A stretch of 64,000 bases of DNA from Toxonevra muliebris (lineage: Eukaryota; Arthropoda; Insecta; Diptera; Pallopteridae), in NCBI GenBank assembly GCA_963691655.1, contig OY829326.1, positions 109,155,388 through 109,219,387 on the forward strand, read 5' to 3'. This document shows, piece by piece, positions 34,701-47,169 of the stretch; the stretch's first letter is position 1; each line of letters starts with the position of its first letter. A program made the translations under genes and the position numbers. The notes beneath the pieces were generated by a model that was given only the letters and a program-made list of their open reading frames with translations, searched no databases and was not told where the DNA came from.

Positions 34701-35762
34701 AAAAGGATAACGAAAGCGTAGTACTCATAATAACTTTGGGGTTTCCTTTACGGTTTGCTCGTAGTATGGCTATGACGTGTGTACTGTAGGATAGAAGAGT
34801 TTTACAAAGTTTGACATTGTTGCAAAAGTTGTCCATATTTAGATGAAGTTCTTTATTGAGGTATGGAGACATTAAACGATGAAATATATTTCCGACTTTT
34901 GTTTGTCATCTATTACCACTTGGTAAATTTTGATATTCAAGATATACCCTTCGCTTTTTTAACAGTAAAATTGATTAGTCCAAAGCATGATATTCTAGAG
35001 AATAAACATCTTTTTGAAAACTTTGAAGAAAAAGATTCCATAATTTTTGCATTTTTTAAGTTTAGTTTCATTATCATTTTCCGTAGAGTAACTTAAATAG
35101 CTTAACAGCTGTTGAAATGTGTGATAAGTCGTTGTCATGTTACGGATCTTAGGTGCCTTGATTTTTCTTTGAAGCAAGTAAATACCCAGAGACTTATATA
35201 TTTCTTCATTTTTCGCCGGCTTGAAATTAGGGGAATGTTCGTTGCGAGTTTGTGGACGATTAACCGAACACATTTTTTGTATTATGTCCGAAGTGAATAT
35301 CTGATCACAAATATTCCTTGGACTCCAACTTTCATCGAAACCCCACAGTTTCAAATCAAAAGTAAATTGAGGTATTTCTTTGACGTTTTCAACACACTCG
35401 CTTTCTGATTTAGTCTCACAAAGGGTCTGTTCGTCTTCTTCCGGGTTATCACCTGAGCTATCGCTAGAACCTTCCGGATATTTTAGAATATTCGCTTTCA
35501 GATGGTTCGACATTATTTCATTTTACCAAAACACTGTACTTGGAATTTGAAAAGTGCGATTCTTTTTCTGAACTTTGGCCTGCATCTCTTTTCTTGATTG
35601 CCTCATAACTTGAATCGATGTCATATTCTCCATTATCACTAAAGGGATCAGTTTCAGATTCATCGTCAGAATTTCTTTAAACAATTTATAAACTCGATAG
35701 CTTTCTATCTTGTATCCGTCCATTGTTTCTATAAAAATATACAACACAAGAACAATAGTCAT
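34698..35762 (-). pseudogene. piggyBac-like transposase remnant B
   Basis: Upstream (35762-35523) the best frame changes to an acidic, Ser/Asp-rich segment. The frame 35513-34995 then reads DQIFTSDIIQKMCSV and EEIYKSLGIYLLQRKIKAPK, ending near NGIFFFKVF-like residues. After a stop comes a catalytic-region echo with SILLLKKR (about 34970-34940). The final frame (34880-34698) reads LMSPYLNKELHLNMDNFCNN and AILRANRKGNPKVI. This order fits piggyBac: acidic N-terminus, EEI...GI helix, the IDE-xx-L catalytic block, then the xxCDNWFTS-like second Asp block (here NMDNFCNN) and the GTxRxNRKxxP loop. The C-terminal Cys-rich domain is not visible. Several stops and frameshifts mark it as dead. It differs in sequence from remnant A, so it is a separate lineage. 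Confidence 0.72.
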
Positions 35763-35769
35763 TATTTGT

Positions 35770-36660
35770 TCTGAAACAGCTTTTTATTTTGTATATTGTA
35801 TATTATTATTATTGTGAACTAATGAAAAATAATGGACTAAAATCAAAGCCGCGGTTTCATTGGGCGAAGAAAAAAGTAATTTTTCGTTAAGTTAATGAAT
35901 TGTACGAAAAGTCGATGAAAACAATGATATAATTGAATGAATTGGGTTTCGAATTGCTTCCTCTTTTAATTTATTCTCCAGACTTGATTCCGTATAACTT
36001 TCGAACGTAAAGAATTGGCTCTCTGAAATGAGTTTTGATGCCACAGAAGAGGTGTAGTGTTTGATAACATTTATTTCCGAATAGTATGGCATACAAAAGT
36101 AGGATAATAGCTAGAATACACATCTTGTACAGAGAGGGCTATTAAAGAGAGCTATATTTATTACTGAGCAATAAAATGAATATTTCCAAAAGAAAACTTA
36201 TTTTTTTACTCTTAGGCAAGGTCACTTTTTATCGCCATAAAGACTAAAATGGTTAGTATAGCATTATTCACCACAAAAGTCAAAGTGATAGTCATATAAG
36301 TGTATACTGAAACTTTTGGATGAAAAGGAGAAACTCTGCACAACAACCTCAGCTTAAGGTTCCTTTCTGAATGTCGCAAGACGTGGTTTAATTCTGAAGC
36401 ACTTATTTTCTCTCAAGCGCTTTTGGAATATATGTAAAGTAATGCTTCAAAATTTTACACATTTATTTTTAGATATGCACAATTATTTTTTTTTTACTAT
36501 ACATATACTTAAGTTTTAAAAAACAATTTTTTGACAAAGTGTTTCTTAAGGTTTTTTGCTGTTCTCAGTTTGATTAAGATTTCTCACTGAGAACCTATCA
36601 ATCTAGATATATATTATGTTAATATGATGATACGATGTTTAAAAGAGTTACTCTGCAGAG
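35770..36660. other. Non-coding stretch
   Basis: No gene is recognised. The frame at 35892-36092 has no known motif. Confidence 0.35.
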
Positions 36661-36666
36661 CACATA

Positions 36667-37863
36667 AGGAGTGAGATTGAAAAAATCTTAACTCACGATC
36701 TAGTTATCTTTGAAAAATATGTCAGTTGTTATTTTTAATGACAAATATGTTGATCTATTTTGAGTTTGATCAAAATGAGTGAAGAAAAAGAAGTACGCTC
36801 TAAAATTATTAAAAAAAAAAAAAAAAATCCAAATTGGTTCTACAAAAAATTGCCCAAAGAATTGAAAGTCTACCGTCAAACTGTTTCCAATGTTATTAAA
36901 CAGTTTAAGGAGAATTTGACCATCGATAGGAAACCTGGTTCGGGAAGAAAACAAGGACCACATGATATTGGGAAAGCCAAGAAAATAGAAAGCATATTGA
37001 AAAGATTTCCAAACACATCTGATAGAAAAGCTTCCCGGTTATCCCAGTGCTCTGACTACTTGGTGGGAAAAGTTAAAGCCAATTCAAGTTTGAAAATATA
37101 CAAAGTCAAAAAGTTCCAGACAGGAATGCTGCAAAAAATTAAGACGCCAAAAGTAGGGCTCGGAAATTAAAATCGAATTTCATACAAAAATATTCATGTT
37201 GTATAATGGACGACGAAACGTATGTACTGGCAGATTTTACGCAGCTTCCGGGTCAAAATTTTTGTGTTGCTGATGCTCGAGGAAATGTCGAAGAACAATT
37301 TAGAATCCAAAAGCAGACAAAATTTCCTAAAAAAATTCCTGGTATGGCAAGCTATATGCAGTTGCGGCAACGGCAAAAGAAGCAAGTCATTTGTTACAGT
37401 GGACTCTATAAATACCGAAATATAAATCATAAGAGAGCACAATGTGTCCACATATTTTTGGCCCGATTTGGCATCATGTCACTACGGCAAGAAAGCTCTG
37501 GAGTGGTACCAAAGTAATAACATAGTTTTTGTACCAAGAGAGGCCAATCCTCCAAATTGTCCGGAGCTAAGACCAGTGGAGAGATATTGAACTCTTGTGA
37601 AAAGAAACTTAAAGAGCACAAAAAAGGTGTCCCAAAATATCGAAGATTTTAAAAGGAGATGGGCAAACTGTTCCAAAAAGGTGTCTGAAACAACTATCAA
37701 ATCTCAAATGGAAGGCTTACCAAAAAAGTTCATAAATAGTGGTTAAAATTTTCTATTATTTGTAAAATATTATCAATTAAATAAAAAAAAATCAAAACTC
37801 TAAGATCAACGTTTAAAAATTATTGAATTTTATATATGTTAAGATTTTTTCGATCTCACTCTT
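36667..37863 (+). mobile_element. DD37E-type IS630-Tc1-mariner element
   Basis: The inverted ends (36667-36692 and 37838-37863) share the inward sequence GAGTGAGAT(T/C)GAAAAAATCTTAAC. TA flanks lie at 36665-36666 and 37864-37865. Length is 1197 bp, normal for the superfamily. The transposase on the + strand is broken. TIRs are nearly intact apart from two mismatches. Confidence 0.88.
36760..37746 (+). pseudogene. DD37E transposase, several frameshifts and one nonsense codon
   Basis: The first frame (36760-37170) gives a DNA-binding region with YRQTVSNVIKQFKENLT and a basic GRKQGP hinge. The second frame (37206-37517) begins MDDETYVLADF, with the first catalytic Asp. Within it the conserved LVWQAICSCG appears only in a neighbouring frame (near 37340). 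The third frame (37459-37746) carries the second Asp in WPDLASCHYG and the catalytic Glu in NPPNCPELRPVERY. There are 37 residues between Asp and Glu, which is the DD37E signature known from mosquitoes and other Diptera. Just after that motif the expected Trp codon is TGA. The last frame ends normally at TAA. It is inactive. Confidence 0.85.
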
Positions 37864-37869
37864 TAATTT

Positions 37870-40800
37870 AATCATAGCAAAAGTTGATAGTTATCAGGTA
37901 GAGTCAACACATTTTAATTTCAACTAAAAGCAGATCTCGCTCTATAATAAATTTTACCATCACTTATATTATCTAATACGATAATAAAAATATAGACAGA
38001 TTTAATTTGATTAGTTTATAAATTAAATCATATTATGCAGACAATTATCTGTTGACATCGATTAAACTGAATATGCATTACATCTTTAATGTAGGGTATA
38101 CATAAATAATAATAATTTGAAAAGTACCTATAATATTTTCCCTCGTATCCTATGAGAAATCAATGAATTATAAAAAAGTACGCAATGCTCAAACACACAT
38201 ATACATACTTATATGTTTTCATATATGAAAGCAACATATAATGTCAGCTTACAATTGTATAGGATTTATTATGGTACATTTATACAATATGCAGACACAA
38301 CATACTTTCATATGTAGATCTGTATACTATGTATGTGTTTGTAATGGGGTCTATTGTGTCATGGTATTTGACAATAAAATTACTCTAAAGCCATAAAGGA
38401 TATTGTGGTTATTTCTTCTCATGGATATACATACATCATACATATAGAAATACAAACAAATATTTGTATCTGTGTGATCTGTGTGCATTAATACTTGTAC
38501 ATATTTTATGTGAGTGGTAGAATTTATGAAAAATATTTATTTTGCCAACCAAAAGTGAAAATCATTTTATTATAATGACAATCAACCCACACACACACAG
38601 GCACCGAAAAAGCGAAAGAAGGAATGCGGAAGAGAGAGAGAGAGAGAGAGAGGGAAAAATTATCCATAGTTGTGAATTGTTTTTGGTGACAAATGCCTTC
38701 ATGTTGATTTACTCTCATTTATAACTAACAGATTAGGATTGTGTGTAAATATATGAGAGTGAGAGTGTGTGCACAATTGTGATGAAATATTTTTGTGTTT
38801 GATTTATGTCACATTTTTTTTTTGGGTTTGGAATTTATTGTTGCTACTATCATGGTATTATTTTCCTATGCTTATAATAAATTAAGTATGTGTGTGTTGC
38901 ATTGGGAGAATAAAATTTGTAGTTTTAGTTACTCATACGCCATGTAGCACAAAATTGAAATCAAGTTTTAACTAGTTTTACAGGAAACAGATAACAAAAA
39001 TTTAAATATTTAATTTAATTCATTTTAGTAGTTACTTCTTTCCAATTGGAACTTGAACGAAAATCTGCGCCAGTGATAAAATCTTTTCAAGTTGCAAAAT
39101 TTTCGCGTATCTCATCAACAACTTTCGAAAGTAAAAAAGAATTACTAAGATTTGAATTTAGATTTGTTAAACACATTCAAAAAAGAAAGAATAAAAAATA
39201 ACTAGATAGTGGGGCTCATCTCAAAAAACTGCTTACAACGACGACGACATTGAAATTGCATTTCATTGGTGGAACGTGACTTTTACAAAATTCGCCATTC
39301 CCTGGTATATACTCATTCTCAGTCATTCTTTCATTGAATGAATATAATTTGCGTCATGTTAGCGTGGAAATTTACAATTTATAAAGTGATAAGTTGAGTT
39401 GAGTTGCTGTTGAATTACTTACGCGTTATGTAACATTAAAGTAATGTTACGTAAACGAAAAACGGAAATGTCATTGTTGTCGTTGGAGTTTGCCGTCGTC
39501 GTCGTGGTTGTCATTGGCGTTGTCTTCATTTCTAACTATCCAAAGAAAAGTGGGTGGAAAAGAAAGTTCCTCTAAAAAATGCATTCAATTTGAGAGTAGA
39601 AGTGCATTATTCTTTATTTGGTTTGTGCAGAATTTGTTGTAGTAGGAAATTTTTGGTACTTATTTTTATTTAATTTCAGTGTAAAAGTTCTACTTTTTTT
39701 TAATCTGCAGTTCTTTGTTAAATTTTTGTTGACGTAAAATAGATTGTAAAGAAAAGCTACGCTACTTGAATTAATGTTAAAATATATGAACTTTGAAGAT
39801 TTAGGTATTTTCACATGATTACTTGAGTTTGAAGATTTTTTGAAGGTTTTTTTGCATAGCTGTTATTCTTAAGTCTGTTTTATGTTTGTATAAAGCAGGA
39901 AGCAGTTACTGAAATTTCATATTGCAGCTTAGTAAACATAAAAGGTGATGTAAAATACTTTTTTCTGTTCAAGTGTTGAAATAAACAAAAAAATAAATGT
40001 TTTAATTTTTCAAAAATTGAAAATGGACAAAATTTTACTTTGTTTTCAAGAAATGTATAAAATGCAGCAATTTCTAAAAAAGCGTAAATTTTAATAGTTT
40101 TGCCAGCAGCATACAGTAAAATATTTTACAAATAACTAAAGCCGAAAAGGAATGAAAACAATAGTTTCTCCATACTTTTATTTTGTATATTGGAATTTTT
40201 GTTTCCGAAAATAGATAAAATATACAAGTTTAAGACCAGAAGATCATATTTTCTTTTTTTAGTAGGTAATATTTAAATGTCCACGAAATTAAAGTTTTAT
40301 GTCAATAGCTTTTTATTTTTCTTTCCAAAAAATGAACAAAATATAAAGATTTCTTTAAAGAATGGGTTAAACTAAACAATTTTTAAAATATCTGCATACA
40401 TTTAAGTGATTACGGCCAGTAAAATATTTTTAATTTCTTTTTAAAAATAAACAGAATTTTATATTTTTTGCAAAACTGGAAGAAATAAACTATGAGCGCC
40501 TGATAATCACACTAGATTGGATCGAAATACAGCGGGCTTTTGTAACCGCCTTCATGACAGCAGTTTTCGAGAAGAGGAGGTGAATACAAGATGTCTGAAT
40601 CTGGTAAAAAAAATTTCAGTAAAATTGGTGGGTCCAATACAAGGATAAATTCAATTTTTCACATTGGTATGTGAAAAAGTTATTAATACATTATCAAACT
40701 AAAATGAGCCCATTCTGCTCTCTTCACATGATGTGACAACATAGTTTACGCATTATTGTCTAATTTATTTTAAAAGTTTTCGGTTTTATATTCCAAAAAG

Positions 40801-43800
40801 TGCAGGCATGGGTTTTTTTAATTTTTCGTTTTCTCTTTTCAACGGACATTTTTCATTTTTTGCTCGTCTACATTGCCTAACGTTGATATTATTTTAGAAT
40901 TCCAATTAAGAAAGAATAAACAATAAACTAAAATAAACTATTTACTATACAATAAAACAATACAATACCTAAATAAAACCAATTTTTAATATATTCCACT
41001 ATTCTATTGATAAGTATATTCCACACCCATTTTTGCTATGTAAATTTTGTGTTGCACACTTTTGGGCTTAAAGTAACAAATATAAAAAGTTTGTTGAAAA
41101 ATATGTTTGCAAAGAAAAAAACGAAAAGTGTGACGTGGAAAGCGTTACATGGAAATAGTGAGCTGAAAATTTGTGAAATATGAAAAATTTGTTTTATATA
41201 GTCCAAATCAAATAGACATGTTTATGTTTAATATTGCCAAACCAAAGAAGACACAAAGCTACGTAATATAGCGAGACACTTACACCGTTATCTATGTAAT
41301 ATTCACGCAATCCTAGATATCTTATTTCTTCTTATATTTCTTAAATAAATAAAATTCATTCAAAAAAAAAAAAGAGTTATTGAATGAGATGACTTTTGAT
41401 ATTTATTAAATAAATATGCAAATCTATGATTATTTTTATTAATTTTGGGAAAAATAAAAAAGCAAAATTAACATTTTATACAAAACCGTATAATTTGTAG
41501 GCAAACTACTGTCAAATGCATCAATTTGTAACAAATGCATAGTTTCTTCTATAGAAAAAAAAATAAAAATTTCGTGGCATATTTTTAGGCTTAGGCATAT
41601 ATTTAAATTATTTGTGCTTTTCACACAGTGAAAAGCCTAAAGTGGAATAGCGCGTCGGCAGTGGCAGTGCCGGTTTTTAGGGTATATGTTGTTGTTGTTG
41701 TTGTGTACTGCCACAAAATCATTTTGTTCTAAAAATGTGCAAAATGCAGCAGCTTTTTAACCCTAAACCAACTTAATTTATTTTACTGAGAACGAAAACG
41801 AAAATGAAAACAAAATTCAGCAGTTTCTAAAGAAAATGTGGTTGTTTAGATCACTAGTAGATCCAAGTGGGGAAGGACAGGAGCTCTTCGGGTTTAAAAT
41901 TATCTCCTTATTGTTGAAATGTTCATACATTTTGATCGTTGGCCAAGAATGATGAAAAAAAAAACTTTTTTTTGGAACGAAACAATCAAAAGTACGAAAA
42001 AACGAAACAATTTAAAAACGAATATCACCGCTTCAAAGCATTTAATTGCATTTTTATCCCCCTGAATTCTTATAATGAGCTTTTTTTTCAGTTTCATGCT
42101 TAAAAGAAGTGTGAGACACGTTATGAAGTGATGTCATTTTACGCTGGATCCAATATTACAACAAATATCTTAGTACTTTTTTCATACAAACTTTCTACTA
42201 GACGATCAAAAAACTAAGGCAGTGAGCCAAGGCCATTAATGAGAGAGAGAGAGAGAGAAATGAGTTTAATTCGGCCAGAATTTTATCACGAATGAGAGAA
42301 ATAAAGTTACCCACTCTCTAACTGAACAAAATTGAGAAAGAAGGGTGTAATAAGTATTTTTTCACAGTAGCAGGTTTTTGCAAACCCTGGTTTATTCTGT
42401 GCTTTCTGATTCTGATTCCGGCGTACTACTAGAAAGCAGTAAAAATTAAGTGAAAATCATTTATCCATTCACTTATTTAATAATAGAATGGGGGGAAAAT
42501 CTTGTTCTCTTTGTTGGGTTTTGTGCAAGGACATGGTATATGTGCACGTAATGTGTACATATTTCATGCATGAAATTAATTAAAGTAAGCAAAGACATCC
42601 GACAAATTAAAAGTCTGTTCTAATCTTTCAAAGAAAAATCACATTACTTTGTCTTTTTTAAATTCGACATAATATTTTTTATTAAATAAATTTTTCAAAT
42701 ATGCATTAAAAAATATTACCATTGCATACTGAAGGTGGGAAAAATCATCGGAAAGAGTTAAAAGAATTTTAATTTTTGAAAAAAATTTTATCTAACCGCC
42801 TTTGTAGTTAATGAAATACACTGTTGTAAATTTCAGTAATATTTTACTACTTCCATTCATTAAGCTTAAAAAATCAATAATCATTTCTGGGATGGTCAAT
42901 TTTCCATCGTAAAACTTTCAAATATAACAAATTAAATAGCGTTCATTCAAGCTGACATGAATCTTTCGCCTTCATGCATAATACTTCAAAATTAAATTGT
43001 AAGGAATTTGCAAACCATTTACAAACTATTTCTCTATTAATTTAATTTCATGTTGTATATAAATTGAAAAGGAGACACTCGACATATATCAATCAAAATG
43101 TTTAAAATTGTATGCTCTTTTCATTTTTCAACAACCAGCAAGAATTATTTATGCTCCCACAGAGCTACAAGTACTTGCACTCGTATATTTTAAGAATTTC
43201 TCCTCCCAGACGAGACAGTTTAAAAATTAATTGCATCTTACCATGAGACATAAAGATACTTTGGATACAAACACACAATTTATTTATGGAGTCATCGACT
43301 TCTAGACGAGCAAGTGGAAAAAAGAAAAAAATAATGGTGAAAAAATATGTGAGAGAAAAATTAAATTGTAAATAGCAGTTTCGTTCAGTAGGAAAATTAT
43401 TTTTATTTTTTAAGAGTAAAAATTCTTTGAGTTTTTCACTAAAATGCAATGCAGTTTTGCTTGCATTGAAATTTTTCACATTTGCGTACGTCAATTTCAA
43501 TTTTCCATTTATTTTTTCCAATTTTTCATAATTTTTTTTTTTGCATACAGCGCTTTTATGCTTGTGTCGCTCTATGTTTCTGTTACCGCCATCGTCATCA
43601 TATGCACATGTTGCATCCACTCGTATATTTTTGCATTTCCATTTGCTTTGCATTTGCATTTTATTGCTCATATCCTGTGCTGTTTCAGTTGCTGCTAAGC
43701 AATCATTTCAAATCATCGTATCGCTTGACATCACATCGTATCGTCTATCAATTTTGCACTCATTTACGCAAGTCATGAATTTGGATATCGTTTTTTGATG

Positions 43801-44764
43801 ATTAAAGCGATAAATGCGGCTATTTTTGAAGCGCTATCAATTTGAAAGAGTAAGTAAGTGAGTACGTGAGTGAAGAGAGACAATCTGTATGTAACCGTTA
43901 GTGTTGGTGGATATGAAATAAGCATAGTCGTGTTTATCTTTCAAAACTATGTTTGTCGTTAAAAATCAATAGAATTCTGCATAAAATAATAGATTTAGTT
44001 AAGAATGAATTAATAATGAACCATTTGAAATACGTTCATGTCCCCTTGGGAATACGCGTTTGTTAAGTAGTGATATTGTGGGCACGTTATGTTTAACTTG
44101 ATTGATACAATTTCATCATAAAATTCATCTTACGAATATATATAGCTATAAAGATTTGATTTCTTGGGGCACCTTAACGTATGAGTGACATTTAATTTGG
44201 AATGAGAAAATACAAAAGAAATTTATTATCAAATTCTTAAAAGCTATAACCATAAAATATTGTATGTAATATGCAGTAGCAATTAGTATCCAACGAATAT
44301 TCATAGAACCCACAAAAATGCATGGGATCTGTGAGCTTATACTTCATAGTGCAGTTTATTTGTATCTTCCAAGAGCTGTACATTTTATATTTCCACAAAT
44401 AGTTCATTGAGCTTATATTATTTGATATAGGTACTGCCAATATTATTGGGATGAATTGGGACGATTGTGGAAGCTTATTCAAGAACTAATTACTTTCATT
44501 CAGCTAATTGTAAGTCTGAATATTTGACCACATAAACTTGCGTCTCAATTTTAGCAAAAAATTATAACTATAAAAATTAAAAATTTTTCATTATTATAAA
44601 AGCTCAATGAGCGCAATTTAAGCATTGTTGATTTTGTTTTTTAAGAAAATAGTTAGGTCCAAAAAATGTAAAACATTTTAACTTTTTTCTAAAAATGTGC
44701 CAAATTTATGCAATTTCTTGACAACTTAAACAATCCAGATAAATTTTTCAGCAAACCGGTGGGG
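37870..44764. other. Long non-coding stretch
   Basis: About 7 kb hold no supported gene. Notable items: (GA)n at 38630-38653 and 42241-42259, a 9-bp inverted repeat GTAACATT...AATGTTAC near 39430-39452, and decayed repeats of an AAATG.ATAAAAT type at 40000-40450. The 168-codon minus frame at 43165-43671 is Lys/Phe-rich without any recognised domain. Confidence 0.4.
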
Positions 44765-45270
44765 AATCAATAACACAGGCCGACAAAATTTTTACCCATA
44801 AACCAGACTATACTTATCCAAAGGATTTTGACACGCTGAATTCGAATCTGGCCTTTTTTTTTGAGATATCCTAACCTAGAAGTGCAAAAATACCGTTTTT
44901 GCCCATTTTTAAGGTTATGTAGCATGGCCGATCCTATTTTTTTTTCAAAAATGCGATATCTCAGCAAAAAAAAAACATATTTCTGCAAACTCAACGTTAT
45001 TTTGAAGAGGAAGACTAGTACTTTAAGATGCTATCAATAATTTTTGAAAGCAAATAGGATCTTCCTGCTACATAACCTTAAAAATCAGCAAAAACGGCAT
45101 TTTTTGCACTTTCAGTTTAGGATATCTCGAAATCCTGACGTGATAGAGCAATTTTCGAGTTAAGCGCCAGATTCAGATTCGAGTTCAGCGCGTCAAAATC
45201 CTTCGGAAAAGTATAGTCTGGTTTCTGGGTAAGAGCGTTCGTCAAATTTTGTCGGCCTGTGTAATCAATA
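44765..45270. mobile_element. 490-bp fold-back element with 8-bp TSD
   Basis: The element (44773-45262) begins ACACAGGCCGACAAAATTT and ends with its exact reverse complement. The octamer AATCAATA flanks it on both sides (44765-44772 and 45263-45270). Inside, complementarity continues: ACCAGACTATACTT, AGGATTTTGAC, GCTGAA(T/C)TCGAATCTG, GATATCC and AAGGTTATGTAGCA each have their mirror on the other arm. Most of the element is therefore one imperfect palindrome with arms of more than 200 bp. Octamer duplications occur in hAT and P elements. The ends match neither well enough for me to name the superfamily. There is no coding capacity. Confidence 0.88.
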
Positions 45271-45296
45271 TTGAAGCATAATAAAACCTTCACTTT

Positions 45297-45890
45297 CTTT
45301 TAAAGAAATAATATTTCTTTTTAAAGAAACAAGTGAAATTTTGATTCCAGCTTAAAGCTAAATGGAAATTTAATTTTTAGGTTGAAAAACCATTTCAAAT
45401 TTTATAGTTTTTTAAAGAAATAAGTAAAAATTTGATTCCAGCTTGAAGAATAGTTTGAAATTTACCTTTTCACAGAACAAGCAAAGCTTTAATGATAGAA
45501 TGAAAAATCATTTACAGTTTTAAGAGCTTTTAAAGAAGCAAGTATAATTTTGTTTGGAAAAAAATTTCTGTTTTTTTTAAGAAATTTTAATTCTAGCGAA
45601 TTTTATCTGCATTTAAAGAAATGTGAAACAAAGTTTTGACTCCTGCTGAAAGGATCGTTTGATATTTTATCTTTTTTTATATAAAAAAAATAACTGAAAT
45701 TATGATTCCAGCTTGAAGAATAGATTGAAATTTAATCTTTTTGTTTTTAGAAAAAGTGAAACTTTGATTCCCACTTCACGAAACATTAAATTTTTATAAG
45801 TTTTAAAAATTAATATTTTTTGTTTTAAAGAAATGAATGGAATTTTGATTTCAACTTAAAGAATTGTTTGAGATTTTATCATATTCGAAA
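45297..45890 (+). repeat. Decayed tandem repeat, unit about 60-100 bp
   Basis: The phrase TTTTGATTCCAGCTTGAAGA followed by TAGTTTGAAATTTA and TTTAAAGAAA recurs near 45345, 45437, 45640, 45705, 45762 and 45847 with growing divergence. It begins right after the fold-back element and ends at the next putative TIR element. No coding. Confidence 0.6.
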
Positions 45891-45899
45891 CTTTGAAGC

Positions 45900-47162
45900 T
45901 ACACCCAGAGAAATACTTCCCTCGTTTGAATAAAAACGGCTATCAAATTGAGGAAAAGTGGGAATGATTTGGCGCCATAGAAACGGTTTTCTCATTTAGA
46001 TATACAAAATTTCTTTGAATTGAGGAAATATTTTTTCTTTATTTTAGAGAAAATTTTCTTTGAAAGAAGGAAGTTGTTACGCCAGACCATGCATACTTTG
46101 ATTAAATGAACTTAAACCTAATTAAAAATTGGTGAATTATATTTATATATATTGAATTTTATAAATCTATAATCTACACCTTAAAATCTAGTACAAATTC
46201 TATGAATTACAATAACATATACATGTATATATATTAAATCAATCAATATTGATTAGCTGAATTACACATACATACATGATATATAATTCGAAGTAACTAT
46301 GATATAAAAATTAGTATAATAAAAAATCACTCATCATCATAATATTGAACCGTCTAGTCAAATCTAATTTTCGACCTTAGCTTGGTAGCATTCTAATTAT
46401 TAGCACCATCCCACAAACTTTTCGTTGGAAAAACTCTTCCAAATTTTCAGAAGTTTTCTATAAATTAAAGAAATATGTCTCCAATTTGTAGTTTTTCAAA
46501 AGAATAATATTTTATTTCAATATAAGAAATTGTATATAATTTAGGTAAAATTTTCCTCAGTTTGAGGAATAATTTTTCATAAATTGAAGTCAATTTACTA
46601 CCTTTTTAGAAAAAAAAATCCTCAATTTATGGAATATTTTCTACAATGTTGTTTTAATTAAAAGGCATAGAATCATATTTTTTTACTTGTATTCATTTAT
46701 TATTTTATTTTTGATAAGTATTTAAGTTTACATTCATACGTATTTTTACATACACTACAGACGTCGTCGCCTTGAAATGATCAAAAGTTCCTTATGGCCA
46801 TCAAAGAGTTATAAAGTGAAGTTTATTGAAACCGCTTCGCTTGAAATAGAGACGCCAACTAAAAAATTCAAAAGAAAAACAAAGCGAACGCGATTGTCTG
46901 CTAAGGCCAAAAGAGTAAAGCTAGTTTTTTTTTTGTATACCAAAATTTTTATGGAGAACATTTTTGGTATATTCGTCTCTTTCTTACATTTTCTATGCAA
47001 CTAAATTCGTAACAATGAAGAAATAACTTACTTCAAATTTAACACCATGGTTCCATGAAAGGGGCACATTTTTCTTCATTTTGGGGAAAATTTACTTAAA
47101 CGAGAGAAATTTTCGTGGATTCAAAGTGAGGAAACTTTTTCTTTGTTTTAGAGATGGGTGTA
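45900..47162. mobile_element. Putative TIR element with repeated TTCCTCA/TTTGAA motifs
   Basis: TA CACCCAGAGAAA at 45900 is mirrored by a GAGATGGGTG TA end at 47162, whose reverse complement starts CACCCATCTC. Close behind, both ends carry related words: TTCCCTCGTTTGAAT on the left, and TTTCCTCACTTTGAAT then TCTCTCGTTTAA on the right. More TTGAGGAA words occur at about 45950, 46018, 46570 and 46615. The ends are short and imperfect, and the TA duplication could be chance, so this is a proposal. A basic open segment lies inside at 46777-46928. Confidence 0.4.
46762..46928 (+). other. Short basic open segment, unrecognised
   Basis: A run of about 55 codons, starting RRRRLEMIKSSLWPSKSY and ending KAKRVKL, has mixed composition unlike the surrounding AT-rich frames. 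It includes a strongly basic FKRKTKRTRLSAKAKRVK segment resembling a nuclear-localisation or nucleic-acid-binding tail. An ACAG precedes it at 46757-46760. It might be a host exon, a transposon ORF fragment, or chance. Confidence 0.25.
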
Positions 47163-47169
47163 TAGTTCT

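Noticed and set aside
43165..43671. 168-codon minus-strand frame
   Set aside because: Lys/Phe-rich low-complexity composition in AT-rich DNA with no recognised domain; plus-strand frames overlap it.
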